A program made the position numbers and the translations under genes. The notes beneath the pieces are model-generated. The model searched no databases, was not told where the DNA came from, and saw only the letters and a program-made list of their open reading frames with translations. A DNA stretch of 64,000 nt, taken from assembly GCF_040655735.1 (NCBI RefSeq), contig NZ_JBFAKK010000018.1:62001-126000 (forward strand), read 5' to 3'. Every line of letters starts with the position of its first letter. The stretch's first letter is position 1. The stretch is from Phytomonospora sp040655735 (lineage in GTDB: Bacteria; Actinomycetota; Actinomycetes; Mycobacteriales; Micromonosporaceae). Below, piece by piece: positions 41,482-49,834 of the stretch.

Positions 41482-42828
41482 GTGGTCGAGGCGAAGCGGG
41501 ACGGCGACTCAGCGGCCCCCGAACGCCCCCGCCGGCCGCGCTGGCTGCTCCCGGCCCAGATCACCGGCGCCGCCGCGCTCGTCGCGCTCACCTGGTATCT
41601 CGTGTCGACCTACGGCGGCCATCACCGCCTGTTCGACCTGCGCATCTACCGCAAGGCCGTGCGCTACTGGCTGGCCGGCGGCAACGTCTACGACTACTGG
41701 CAGGAAGACGTCATCAACGGCACGCTCGGGTACACGTACCCGCCGTTCGCGTCGATCCTGATGGCGCCCATGGGCGCCCTGCCGTGGGACATGGCGAAGT
41801 GGACGCACATCTGCGCGATGGTCGTGTGCCTCGCGATCACCACGTACTGGCTGGTCACCCCACTGCTGCGGCGCCACAAGATCCCGCTGTGGCTCGGGCT
41901 GGTGGTCGCCGGCTGCTTCATCGTCAGCGTCGAACCGATCCGCGAGACGCTGAGCTTCGGCCAGGTCAACCTGATGCTGATCGCCCTCGTGCTCGGCGAC
42001 GTGCTCTTCCTCGTGCGCCGCAAGTCCTCCCTCGCCGGGATCGGCATCGGCCTGGCGACGGCGATCAAGCTCACGCCGGGCATCTTCATCGTGTACCTGC
42101 TGGTGACGAGACGATGGCGGGCGGCCGCCGGTTCGATCGTGACCGCCGCGGCCGTGTCCCTCCTCGCCGTCCTGGTCGACCCCCGCATGTCGATCCGGTT
42201 CTGGCTGATCACGGCCTGGGACTCCGGGCGCGTCGGCCACAACGACAACACGTCCAACCAGTCGATCGCGGGCCTGCTGGCCCGCATCTTCGACCCCGCC
42301 GCCTACCCGCAGTGGCTGTGGATCGCGCTCGTCGCGCTGGTCGTGGTCTACGGCATGTGGAAGGCCGCCAAGGCCGTCCGCGCCGGTGACGAGATCGCCG
42401 GGCTGACCATCACCGGCATCGTCGGGATCCTGATGTCGCCGGTGTCGTGGACCCACCACATCTACTGGATCGTGCCGGCCCTGCTGATCATCCTCGACGT
42501 CATGCGCACCGACCGGCGGCGCATGTCGCGGCGAAGACTGTGGTCCTACGGCGGCCTGGCGCTGTTCGCGTACCTGCCGTTCATGTACGGCTTCGTGTGG
42601 CTGTTCGCCGAGGAGCCGGGCAAGCACTGGGACCACGGGTTCGCCTGGTTCCTCGCCGAGAACACCTATGTCTTCGCGCTCGTGGCGCTGCTGCTGTGGA
42701 TGCCCGTGCGCAAGGGAGTCGACGACACCGACTCCCGGCCGGGCGTGTGGTGGCCGATCCCCTGGAAGTCCGGCGAACCGGAGAAGTCGGCCGCGGCGCC
42801 GCCGGCTCAGCCCGTCGCCAGCGTGTAG
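41482..42828 (+). CDS. GT87 polyprenol-phosphate-mannose alpha-mannosyltransferase
   Basis: The protein has 448 residues and about 11 membrane segments. GTG was chosen since GAGAGG lies seven nt upstream. The GT-C features are the early acidic DLRIYRKAVRYWLAGGNVYDY loop (only the DLRIYRKAVRYWL part is conserved), TYPPFASILMAP, and the later NDNTSNQSIAGLL loop. In mycobacteria these DUF2029 enzymes add alpha-1,2 mannose to lipomannan and lipoarabinomannan from decaprenyl-phosphate-mannose on the outer face of the membrane. The linkage here is inferred. The C-terminal tail is cytosolic and Pro/Ala-rich. The last 22 bases overlap a GNAT remnant on the other strand. Confidence 0.9.
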   Translation: MVEAKRDGDSAAPERPRRPRWLLPAQITGAAALVALTWYLVSTYGGHHRLFDLRIYRKAVRYWLAGGNVYDYWQEDVINGTLGYTYPPFASILMAPMGALPWDMAKWTHICAMVVCLAITTYWLVTPLLRRHKIPLWLGLVVAGCFIVSVEPIRETLSFGQVNLMLIALVLGDVLFLVRRKSSLAGIGIGLATAIKLTPGIFIVYLLVTRRWRAAAGSIVTAAAVSLLAVLVDPRMSIRFWLITAWDSGRVGHNDNTSNQSIAGLLARIFDPAAYPQWLWIALVALVVVYGMWKAAKAVRAGDEIAGLTITGIVGILMSPVSWTHHIYWIVPALLIILDVMRTDRRRMSRRRLWSYGGLALFAYLPFMYGFVWLFAEEPGKHWDHGFAWFLAENTYVFALVALLLWMPVRKGVDDTDSRPGVWWPIPWKSGEPEKSAAAPPAQPVASV

Positions 42829-43131
42829 CGCACGAGTGGCGGCGCGGCCCCGTTGAAGTCGAGGACGGCCGTTTTCCCGTCGGGGGCGACACCGTGCCCT
42901 CGGTAGAAGCGCGCCGCCCGTTCGTTGTCGTCCATGGCCCACGACCGCACCGGCGACAGGCCGCGCTCGCGCGGGTCCGCCAGCGCGTCACCGCCTCTGC
43001 GGGGTGTCCATGATGGCCGGTGCCGAGGCGGGAACGAGGTCGCGGTAGGCCTCCTGCCAGCACCGGTGGTGCAGCCCGGCGAGGTCGGTGGCGTCGCCGG
43101 GCTCGGCGCTGCGCAGCAGGAACCCGCGGGG
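42807..43131 (-). pseudogene. GNAT acetyltransferase remnant (internal deletion and frameshift)
   Basis: The N-terminal part FLLRSAEPGDATDLAGLHHR and the following CWQEAYRDLVPAS are readable in one frame, up to a TGA after DTPQRR. The C-terminal part ALADPRERGLSPVRSW and DDNERAARFYRGHGVAPDG is readable in another frame. About 75 codons between them, including the acetyl-CoA loop, are missing, and no start codon is apparent at the 5' end. This is a dead gene and not two small genes. Confidence 0.8.
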
Positions 43132-43135
43132 CTCC

Positions 43136-44575
43136 CTACTCGGCGGGCGGCTGCTTCGGCGGGATCATGAACGGCTCGGTGGGCCACTCGGGGAAGACCG
43201 GGCGCTGGCCGGGCACGACCGGAGGCTCGGGGGGTGCCGGCGCCTTGGCACGGCCGGTGGTCTTGGGGCGGGACTCGGGCTTCGGCGCCGCTTCGGCGGC
43301 CTCCGCCGCTTCGGGCTCGGCCGTCGACGGCCGGGGCTCGGCCTTGTCTCGCTCGACGGTGTCCGAAGTCGCCACGGCGTCGTCACGCGCGCTGTCGGCG
43401 GGGTCGGCCGGATCGTCCTGTGCGGCAGCGGGAGGGCTCGCCTCCTCGACCTCGGACGACGGCGTCTCAGGCTGGGGCGTGGGCTCCGGCTCAGGGGCCT
43501 CGGGCTCGGCCGGGACGTCCTCGTGCGCGCCGGACTTCGCGGGCTCGTCGTCCTCGGGCAACGTCACCGCGCGGAACACGACGGTCGGCTCGGCCGGTCC
43601 GGCGGGCTCGGCCTGGTCACCGGGGCCGTCCTCGCGGGCACCGGAAGGTTCCACGACGGGCAGTTCCACGACCTCGTCGCCGGCCGCCACGACGACCGAA
43701 GCCGCCTCGGGCTCCTCCTGTTCGGTGCCCTCCGTTGGCCGCTGCGGCTCTGCGGCGGCCTCGGCCTTGTTCTCCACGGCCGGCGGTCGCTCGTCGCTCA
43801 CGGGGGCGCTGGCCGGGCTCTCCAGGTCCTCAAGGCGCACGGCCGGCTGGATCTTCGTCGGTTCGAGGACCGGCGCGGACTTCACCTCCGGCTCGGCGGA
43901 GGCGCCGTCCAAGTCCTCGGGCCGCACCGCCCGCAGCACGCGGGTCTCCCCCGGGTCGGCCTCCTCGGCGACGGGAACCTCCCGCACCGCCGCCTGCTTC
44001 TCGGTCGGCTCGGTCGGGTCGGCGAGGAACTCCCGGCGCACGGCCGGTTCGAGCCTGGTCGGCTCCGGCACGAGACCCTCGACGATCCTCGGCTTCGGCG
44101 GCGAGACCGCTTTGGCCGGCGGCTGCGGACGGATCTCCGAGCGCATCCGCGCGGGCTCGGGAACCGAGGCGACGCCGGGCGGCACCGCCGGTGCCGCGCC
44201 CTCCCCGCCGCGGTCCTGCGCCGGCTTTCGCCTGGGCAGACTGGTCCGCTCCCCCGGCGGGACCGTCGGCACGTTCCCCGTCGCGACCACCGCCGCACGG
44301 AACACCGGTACGTCGGCGGGCTTCTTCACCTGCCGCGCCCGGACCTCGGCCGCGCGCTTGCGCCGAATCACCAGCCAGATCACCAAAGCGGCGAGGCCGA
44401 AACCGCCGAGCGTCGCGAGCAGCATGACCCAGGCGATGTGGCCGCTGTCCTCGGCCACCCGGCCGAACGCGTCGCCGGCACCGGATTCCTCGGCGCCGCA
44501 ACCGGACAGCGCGAACGCGGCCGTCGATGAGACGGCGACGCACGCTAGAGCTCTGGTGAAGGGCTTGGGGGACAT
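43136..44575 (-). CDS. Putative lipoprotein with one membrane helix and a 400-residue disordered Pro/Glu-rich tail
   Basis: The protein has 479 residues. The N-terminus is a lipoprotein signal with lipobox ALSGC (near residue 26). Residues about 46-70 form a strong membrane helix followed by RRKRAAEVRARQ. The remaining 400 residues lack hydrophobic segments and are rich in Pro, Glu, Ala, Val and Arg. Short degenerate repeats such as EPTRLEPAVRREFL, EPTKIQPAVRLEDL and RVLRAVRPEDL recur. By topology this tail would be cytoplasmic unless the signal is not cleaved. The function is unknown. TACGAT lies six nt before the ATG. Long disordered tails like this are seen in divisome or scaffold proteins, but that is only analogy. 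Confidence 0.75.
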   Translation of the reverse strand: MSPKPFTRALACVAVSSTAAFALSGCGAEESGAGDAFGRVAEDSGHIAWVMLLATLGGFGLAALVIWLVIRRKRAAEVRARQVKKPADVPVFRAAVVATGNVPTVPPGERTSLPRRKPAQDRGGEGAAPAVPPGVASVPEPARMRSEIRPQPPAKAVSPPKPRIVEGLVPEPTRLEPAVRREFLADPTEPTEKQAAVREVPVAEEADPGETRVLRAVRPEDLDGASAEPEVKSAPVLEPTKIQPAVRLEDLESPASAPVSDERPPAVENKAEAAAEPQRPTEGTEQEEPEAASVVVAAGDEVVELPVVEPSGAREDGPGDQAEPAGPAEPTVVFRAVTLPEDDEPAKSGAHEDVPAEPEAPEPEPTPQPETPSSEVEEASPPAAAQDDPADPADSARDDAVATSDTVERDKAEPRPSTAEPEAAEAAEAAPKPESRPKTTGRAKAPAPPEPPVVPGQRPVFPEWPTEPFMIPPKQPPAE

Positions 44576-44581
44576 CCGGAC

Positions 44582-44587
44582 ATCGTA
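44582..44587 (-). promoter_or_regulatory. -10 element TACGAT of the disordered lipoprotein gene (leaderless)
   Basis: TACGAT is followed after six nt (GTCCGG) by the ATG, with no ribosome site. Confidence 0.45.
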
Positions 44588-44649
44588 GTCGGCCCGGCCG
44601 GCAACCCGCCCGCCCGTGAATGTCGCATGTGGTCCGTCTAATACAGCGA

Positions 44650-44678
44650 TCGCCGCGCGCCCAAGGGATGCGCGGCGA
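44650..44678 (-). terminator. Terminator hairpin of dapB
   Basis: TCGCCGCGC (44650-44658) and GCGCGGCGA (44670-44678) pair perfectly 12 bp past the dapB stop. It closes the ribF-to-dapB run of minus-strand genes. Confidence 0.7.
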
Positions 44679-44690
44679 CCGCTCGCACGT

Positions 44691-45449
44691 TCAGTCCAGC
44701 AGATCGTCGAGCCCGTGCGTCAGACCGGGACGCCCGACCACCTCGCGCACCGCCAGCAGCACGCCGGGCATGAAGGACGCGCGGTCCACCGAGTCGTGGC
44801 GGATCGTCAGGGTCTCCCCCGCGCCTCCGAACACGACCTCCTGGTGCGCGACGAAACCGGCCGAGCGGATCGAGTGGACGCGCACGCCCTCGACCGACGC
44901 CCCCCTGGCCCCGTCGAGAGCCTGCGTCGTCGCGTCAGGCTGCTCACCGAGACCGGCCTGGGCACGCGCCTCGGCGATCAGCTCGGCGGTGTGGGTGGCC
45001 GTCCCGCTGGGGGCGTCGACCTTGTTCGGGTGGTGCAGTTCGATGATCTCGGCCGACTCGAAGTGCCGCGCCGCCCGGGCCGCGAACTGCATCATCAGCA
45101 CGGCCCCGATCCCGAAGTTGGGAGCGATGACCACACCGACCCCGGGCTTCGCCGCGAGCCAGTCCTCCACCCGCTTGACGCGCTCGGGCGTGAAACCCGA
45201 GGTGCCCACGACCACGTTGACGCCCTGCTCGACGCACCAGTGGAGGTTGTCCATCACCACGTCGGGGCGGGTGAAGTCGACGACGACGTCGGCGGAGGCG
45301 TCGGAGATCGCCGACAGCCACTCGCCCTCGTCGACCATCGCGACCAGCTCCATGTCGGCGGCGGCGTCGACGGCCTTGCACACCTCGGTGCCCATCCGGC
45401 CCCTGGCGCCGATCACGCCGACCCGCAGCGGTTCGGTCACGTCGCTCAC
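44691..45449 (-). CDS. dapB: 4-hydroxy-tetrahydrodipicolinate reductase
   Basis: The protein has 252 residues. The nucleotide loop is VGVIGARGRMG. The catalytic block HHPNKVDAPSGTA is exact, and the C-terminal HQEVVFGGAGETLTIRHDS is conserved. It reduces the dapA product with NAD(P)H in the diaminopimelate/lysine pathway. GTG was chosen because GAGGAG lies about nine nt upstream; the frame is open further. It follows the M16 peptidase by 28 bp and is likely to be in the rpsO-pnp-M16-dapB unit, an order common in actinomycetes. Confidence 0.97.
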   Translation of the reverse strand: MSDVTEPLRVGVIGARGRMGTEVCKAVDAAADMELVAMVDEGEWLSAISDASADVVVDFTRPDVVMDNLHWCVEQGVNVVVGTSGFTPERVKRVEDWLAAKPGVGVVIAPNFGIGAVLMMQFAARAARHFESAEIIELHHPNKVDAPSGTATHTAELIAEARAQAGLGEQPDATTQALDGARGASVEGVRVHSIRSAGFVAHQEVVFGGAGETLTIRHDSVDRASFMPGVLLAVREVVGRPGLTHGLDDLLD

Positions 45450-45477
45450 GGTCTTCTCCTCACGTGCGGTGCGGCGG

Positions 45478-46794
45478 TCAGCGACCGCCGGGCCAAGTGA
45501 ACTGACTGGCGTCGAAGGGCCCGATCGCGGCCAGCGAACGCGGCCGGCCGAGGACCTCGGAGGCCACACCCCGGACGTCTTCGACCGTGACCGCGTCGAC
45601 CCGGACGAGCAGCTCGTCGAGGCTGAGCAGGTCACCGAAGAGCAGCTCGCCCTTGCCGAGGCGGCTCATCCGGGAACTGGTGTCCTCCATGGCGAGGACC
45701 AGCGAGCCCTTCAGGGCGCCCTTGGCGCGGGCCACGTCGATCTCGACGCAGCCGTCCTTGAGCACCTCGTCGAGGGTGGCCATCGTCAGGTCGAGGACCT
45801 GCTCGGCCTTGCCCGGCTGGCACCCGGCGTAGACGCCGAGCAGCCCGGTCTCGGCGTAGCCGGCGGTGTAGGCGTACACCGAGTAGGCCAGGCCGCGCTC
45901 CTCGCGGATGCGCTGGAACAGCAGACTCGACATGCCCCCGCCCAGCACCTGGGTGAGCACGTCGAGGGCGAAACGCCGCGAGTCCTGACGGGCCAGACCG
46001 CGCGAGCCGATGACCAGGTGCGCCTGCTCGGTGTCCTTGCGCTCGACGGTGAGGACCGGGCCGATGTCGGCGACGGGCTCGAATGCCGAGCGGATCGGGG
46101 AAGGCGCCGAGTCGGCGGCCGCCAGTGGCGCGAACGCGCTCGCCACCAGGTCGACGACCTGGGTGTGGCTGAGGTTCCCGGCGGCGGCGATCACGATGTT
46201 GGGCGCGGTGTAGCGCTGCCGGTAGAAGTCGTTGACACGGGCGCGGGTCATCGACTCGATGGTCTCGACGGTCCCGGAGATCTCGCGTCCGAGCGGGTGC
46301 TCGCCGAACACCGCGGTGGCGAGCATGTCGTGCACGGCGTCGTCGGGCTCGTCGTCGTGCATGGCGATCTCTTCGAGGATCACGCCGCGCTCGGTCTCGA
46401 CGTCGTCCTCTTCGAGGAGGGAGTCGCAGATCAGGTCGCCGAGGACGTCGACGGCCAGCGGCAGGTCCTCGTCGAGGACGCGCGCGTAGAAGCAGGTGTG
46501 GTCCTTGGCGGTGAACGCGTTGGTGTCGCCGCCGACGGCCTCGATCTCGGCGGTGATGTCCAGCGCGGACCGGCGGGTGGTGCCCTTGAAGAGGAGGTGC
46601 TCCAGGAAATGCGAGGCACCGGAGAACTCTTCGGACTCGTCCCGCGAGCCGATCCCCACCCACACGCCGACCGAAACGCTGCGCATGGCGGGGATCGACT
46701 CGGTGAGGATGCGCAGCCCGCTGGGCAGCACGGTACGTCGTACCGTGCCGCCCAGCGGGTCATCCGCGAGAGTGCGGGTGAAAGCGTCGCTCAT
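45478..46794 (-). CDS. M16-family zinc metallopeptidase (processing-peptidase-like)
   Basis: The protein has 438 residues. The inverted zinc motif HFLEH (HxxEH) with the distal Glu in RGVILEEIAMHDDEPDD is intact. The second M16 half is present around GGGMSSLLFQRIREERGLAYSV, the R/Y motif that binds substrate. It has no signal peptide and acts in the cytosol, probably clearing small peptides. It lies between pnp and dapB on the same strand, 18 bp after pnp, as in many actinomycetes. No ribosome site is obvious before the ATG, so coupling to pnp translation is possible. Confidence 0.95.
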   Translation of the reverse strand: MSDAFTRTLADDPLGGTVRRTVLPSGLRILTESIPAMRSVSVGVWVGIGSRDESEEFSGASHFLEHLLFKGTTRRSALDITAEIEAVGGDTNAFTAKDHTCFYARVLDEDLPLAVDVLGDLICDSLLEEDDVETERGVILEEIAMHDDEPDDAVHDMLATAVFGEHPLGREISGTVETIESMTRARVNDFYRQRYTAPNIVIAAAGNLSHTQVVDLVASAFAPLAAADSAPSPIRSAFEPVADIGPVLTVERKDTEQAHLVIGSRGLARQDSRRFALDVLTQVLGGGMSSLLFQRIREERGLAYSVYAYTAGYAETGLLGVYAGCQPGKAEQVLDLTMATLDEVLKDGCVEIDVARAKGALKGSLVLAMEDTSSRMSRLGKGELLFGDLLSLDELLVRVDAVTVEDVRGVASEVLGRPRSLAAIGPFDASQFTWPGGR

Positions 46795-46812
46795 TCGATT
46801 GTCGGGTCCGGG

Positions 46813-49260
46813 TCAGCGATGCCGACGACGTTCCCGGCGCGGGCCGTCGCCGTCGCCTTCGCCGCCTTCTCCGCCGCCCTCGTTGCCGCCGTCGGCGTCG
46901 CCACCCTCACGGGGGGCGTCGTCGCGGCGCGGGCCGCGGTCACCGCGGTCGCTGCGGGGTCCACGGTCGCCGCGCGGTCCGCGGTCGCCGCGGTCCGAAC
47001 GGGGTCCGCGGTCGCCCTCGGGGCGTCCGCCGGCCGGGCGCTTCGGGGGCTCCTGGCCTTCGGGGTAGACCTTGTCCAGGTAGATCTTGCCGCGGTTGTC
47101 GACGTCGGCGATCGCGACCTCGATCTTGTCGCCGACGTTGAGCACGTCCTCGACCTTCTCGATGCGCTTGCCGTCGCCGATCTTCGAGATGTGCAGCAGA
47201 CCGTCGCGCCCGGGCACCAGGGAGATGAACGCGCCGAAGGCGGCGGTCTTCACCACGGTGCCGAGGAAGCGGTCGCCGATCTCGGGCAGTGTCGGGTTGG
47301 CGATCCCGTTGATCATCGCCACGGCGGCCTCGGCGGCGGGACCGTTGGTCGCGCCGACGTAGATCGTGCCGTCGTCCTCGATGGAGATGTCGGCACCGGT
47401 CTCCTCGGTGATGCCGTTGATCGTCTGGCCCTTCGGGCCGATGACCATGCCGATCTTGTCGACCGGGATCTTCACCGTGGTGACGCGAGGCGCCGAGTCG
47501 GCCATCTCGCCGGTGGTGGCGATGGCCTCGCCCATGACGTCGAGGATCGCGTGGCGGGCCTCGTTGGCCTGCTGGAGAGCCGCGGCCAGGACGTCCGACG
47601 GGATGCCGTCGAGCTTGGTGTCGAGCTGCAGGGCGGTGACGAACTCACGCGTGCCGGCGACCTTGAAGTCCATGTCACCGAAGGCGTCCTCGGCTCCGAG
47701 GATGTCGGTCAGCGTCACGTACTCGGTCTTGCCGTCGACCTCGTCGGAGATGAGGCCCATGGCGATACCGGCGACGGGAGCCTTCAGCGGCACACCGGCC
47801 GACATGAGGGACATCGTCGCGGCGCAGACCGAACCCATGGAGGTCGAACCGTTCGACCCGAGGGCCTCGGAGACCTGGCGGATCGCGTAGGGGAACTCCT
47901 CGCGGGCCGGCAGGACCGGGACCAGGGCGCGCTCGGCGAGCGCTCCGTGGCCGATCTCGCGGCGCTTGGGGGAACCGACACGGCCGGTCTCACCGGTCGA
48001 GTAGGGCGGGAAGTTGTAGTTGTGCATGTAGCGCTTCTTGGTGACCGGGGACAGGGTGTCCAGGGCCTGCTCAAGGCGCAGCATGTTCAGCGTGGTGACG
48101 CCCAGGATCTGGGTCTCGCCGCGCTCGAACAGGGCGGAGCCGTGCACGCGCGGGAGGACGCGGACCTCGGCGTTGAGCGAGCGGATGTCGCGGGTGCCGC
48201 GGCCGTCCATGCGGACCTTGTCGCGCAGGACGCGGTTGCGGACCAGCTTCTTGGTCAGCGAGCGGATGGCCGCGCCGACCTCCTTCTCGCGCTCGGGGAA
48301 GGACGCGTCCACCTTCTCGTGGGCGAGTTCCTTGACCTGGTCGAGCTTGGCCTCGCGGTCCTGCTTGTCGGCGATGGTCAGCGCCTCGCCGAGTTCGGCG
48401 GAGATCGCCGACTCGACGGCGGCGAAGACGTCGTCCTGGTAGTCGAGGAAGACCGGGAACTCGCGGACCGGCTTGGCGGCGACCTCGGCGAGGGCGGCCT
48501 GCGCGCGGCAGAGTTCCTTGATGGCGGCCTTGGAGGCTTCGAGCCCGGAGGCGACGACCTCCTCGGTCGGGGCGGCGGCGCCGCCGGCGACCAGCGCGAT
48601 CGTCTTCTCGGTGGCCTCGGCCTCGACCATCATGATCGCGACCTCGCCCGCCTCGGTGACGCGGCCGGCGACGACCATGTCGAAGGTGGCGCGCTCGAGT
48701 TCGGCGTGGGTCGGGAAGGCGACCCACTGGCCGTCGATGTGCGCGACGCGGGTGGCGCCGATCGGGCCGGAGAAGGGCAGGCCCGACAGCTTCGTCGACG
48801 CCGAGGCGGCGTTGATGGCCACCACGTCGTAGGGGTGCGCCTCGTCGAGGGCCAGGACCGTCTCGACGACCTGGACCTCGTTGCGCAGACCCTTGATGAA
48901 GCTGGGGCGCAGCGGGCGGTCGATGAGGCGGCAGGTGAGGACGGCGTCCTCGCTGGGGCGGCCTTCGCGGCGGAAGAACGAACCGGGGATCCGGCCCGCG
49001 GCGTACATGCGCTCTTCGACGTCGACCGTCAGCGGGAAGAAGTCGAAGTGCTCCTTGGGCGCCTTGCTGGCGGTGGTCGTCGAGAGGACGACGGTGTCAC
49101 CGAGCTGCGCGAGGACGGAACCGCCGGCCTGACGGGCGAGGCGACCTGTGGAGAAGGTGATCTCCCGGGTGCCGAAGCTCCCGTTGTCGACGGTCGCCGT
49201 CGCGGTGTGCGTACCGAGTTCGGTTACCTCGGGAATACGCGGGGTTGATTCTGCGGACAT
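46813..49260 (-). CDS. pnp: Polyribonucleotide nucleotidyltransferase / guanosine pentaphosphate synthetase
   Basis: The protein has 815 residues. Two RNase PH domains are seen, with FFRREGRPSEDAVLTCRLIDRP in the first (RREGRPSEDAVL is the conserved core) and GSNGSTSMGSVCAATMSLM in the second. A KH domain (IGMVIGPKGQTIN) and an S1 domain (RFLGTVVKTAAFGAFISL) follow. The last 75 residues are a low-complexity tail of RGDRGPR-like repeats ending in RRERRRHR, longer than in most PNPases and probably RNA-binding. It degrades RNA with phosphate and, in streptomycetes (GpsI), also makes pppGpp. It follows rpsO on the same strand with a processing hairpin between. Confidence 0.97.
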   Translation of the reverse strand: MSAESTPRIPEVTELGTHTATATVDNGSFGTREITFSTGRLARQAGGSVLAQLGDTVVLSTTTASKAPKEHFDFFPLTVDVEERMYAAGRIPGSFFRREGRPSEDAVLTCRLIDRPLRPSFIKGLRNEVQVVETVLALDEAHPYDVVAINAASASTKLSGLPFSGPIGATRVAHIDGQWVAFPTHAELERATFDMVVAGRVTEAGEVAIMMVEAEATEKTIALVAGGAAAPTEEVVASGLEASKAAIKELCRAQAALAEVAAKPVREFPVFLDYQDDVFAAVESAISAELGEALTIADKQDREAKLDQVKELAHEKVDASFPEREKEVGAAIRSLTKKLVRNRVLRDKVRMDGRGTRDIRSLNAEVRVLPRVHGSALFERGETQILGVTTLNMLRLEQALDTLSPVTKKRYMHNYNFPPYSTGETGRVGSPKRREIGHGALAERALVPVLPAREEFPYAIRQVSEALGSNGSTSMGSVCAATMSLMSAGVPLKAPVAGIAMGLISDEVDGKTEYVTLTDILGAEDAFGDMDFKVAGTREFVTALQLDTKLDGIPSDVLAAALQQANEARHAILDVMGEAIATTGEMADSAPRVTTVKIPVDKIGMVIGPKGQTINGITEETGADISIEDDGTIYVGATNGPAAEAAVAMINGIANPTLPEIGDRFLGTVVKTAAFGAFISLVPGRDGLLHISKIGDGKRIEKVEDVLNVGDKIEVAIADVDNRGKIYLDKVYPEGQEPPKRPAGGRPEGDRGPRSDRGDRGPRGDRGPRSDRGDRGPRRDDAPREGGDADGGNEGGGEGGEGDGDGPRRERRRHR

Positions 49261-49452
49261 GTGTGTCTACAGCTCCTTCGTGTCAAGGCACGTCGTCTTG
49301 GTGGAGCGGTCCGCGGCCGGTCTTCGATCGAAGCGCACGGGCTGTCTTGTTGCCCGGACGCCACTACCGAGGACCGGTACGCCGACGGCTGCGACGCGCC
49401 GCTTCTCTTTTTTGCACGGTACCCGGCATGAGCAGCGGGTGACCGTATGACT

Positions 49453-49481
49453 CGGGGGAGCGACCTCGTGTCGCTCCCCCG
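49453..49481 (-). terminator. rpsO-pnp intergenic hairpin (attenuator/RNase III site)
   Basis: A perfect 12-bp stem (49453-49464 with 49470-49481) and five-base loop lie seven bp after rpsO. It has no U tract. In Streptomyces the equivalent hairpin is cut by RNase III and only partly terminates, so pnp is still made. The remaining 190 bp to pnp has a run of T/A near 49400 but no gene. Confidence 0.7.
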
Positions 49482-49488
49482 GAGTGGC

Positions 49489-49758
49489 TTATCGCCGCAG
49501 ACCGAGCCGTTCGATGATCGACCGGTAGCGGGTGATGTCGGTCTTCTGCAGGTACTTCAGCAGGCGACGGCGACGGCCGACCAGCAGCAGAAGGCCGCGG
49601 CGGCTGTGGTGGTCGTGCTTGTGAACCTTGAGGTGCTCGGTGAGGTCGCTGATCCGCTTGGACAGGACCGCGACCTGGACCTCGGGGGACCCGGTGTCAC
49701 CTTCGGCGGTGGCGTACTGGGTCATGATTTCGGCCTTGGCGGCTGTATCGAGCGCCAT
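49489..49758 (-). CDS. rpsO: 30S ribosomal protein S15
   Basis: This 89-residue protein is a standard S15: TGSPEVQVAVLSKRI, LTEHLKVHKHDHHSRRGLL and GRRRRLLKYLQKTD are all conserved. It binds 16S rRNA helices 20-22 in the small subunit. AAGGGAGA precedes the ATG. It sits between ribF and pnp in the usual actinobacterial order. S15 often represses its own mRNA, but no leader structure was recognised in the 76-bp gap. Confidence 0.98.
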   Translation of the reverse strand: MALDTAAKAEIMTQYATAEGDTGSPEVQVAVLSKRISDLTEHLKVHKHDHHSRRGLLLLVGRRRRLLKYLQKTDITRYRSIIERLGLRR

Positions 49759-49834
49759 GATCTCCCTTAGTGGGTTTTCGAACAGGAAATTCCCATGCCC
49801 CGCGGCGTCGTGCAGGCACACAGGAGTGATCCGC

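Noticed and set aside
44620..49248. A 1,542-residue plus-strand frame over dapB, M16 peptidase and pnp
   Set aside because: It is antisense to three clear conserved genes, has Arg/Gly/Val-rich composition and no domain; it exists only because of high GC.
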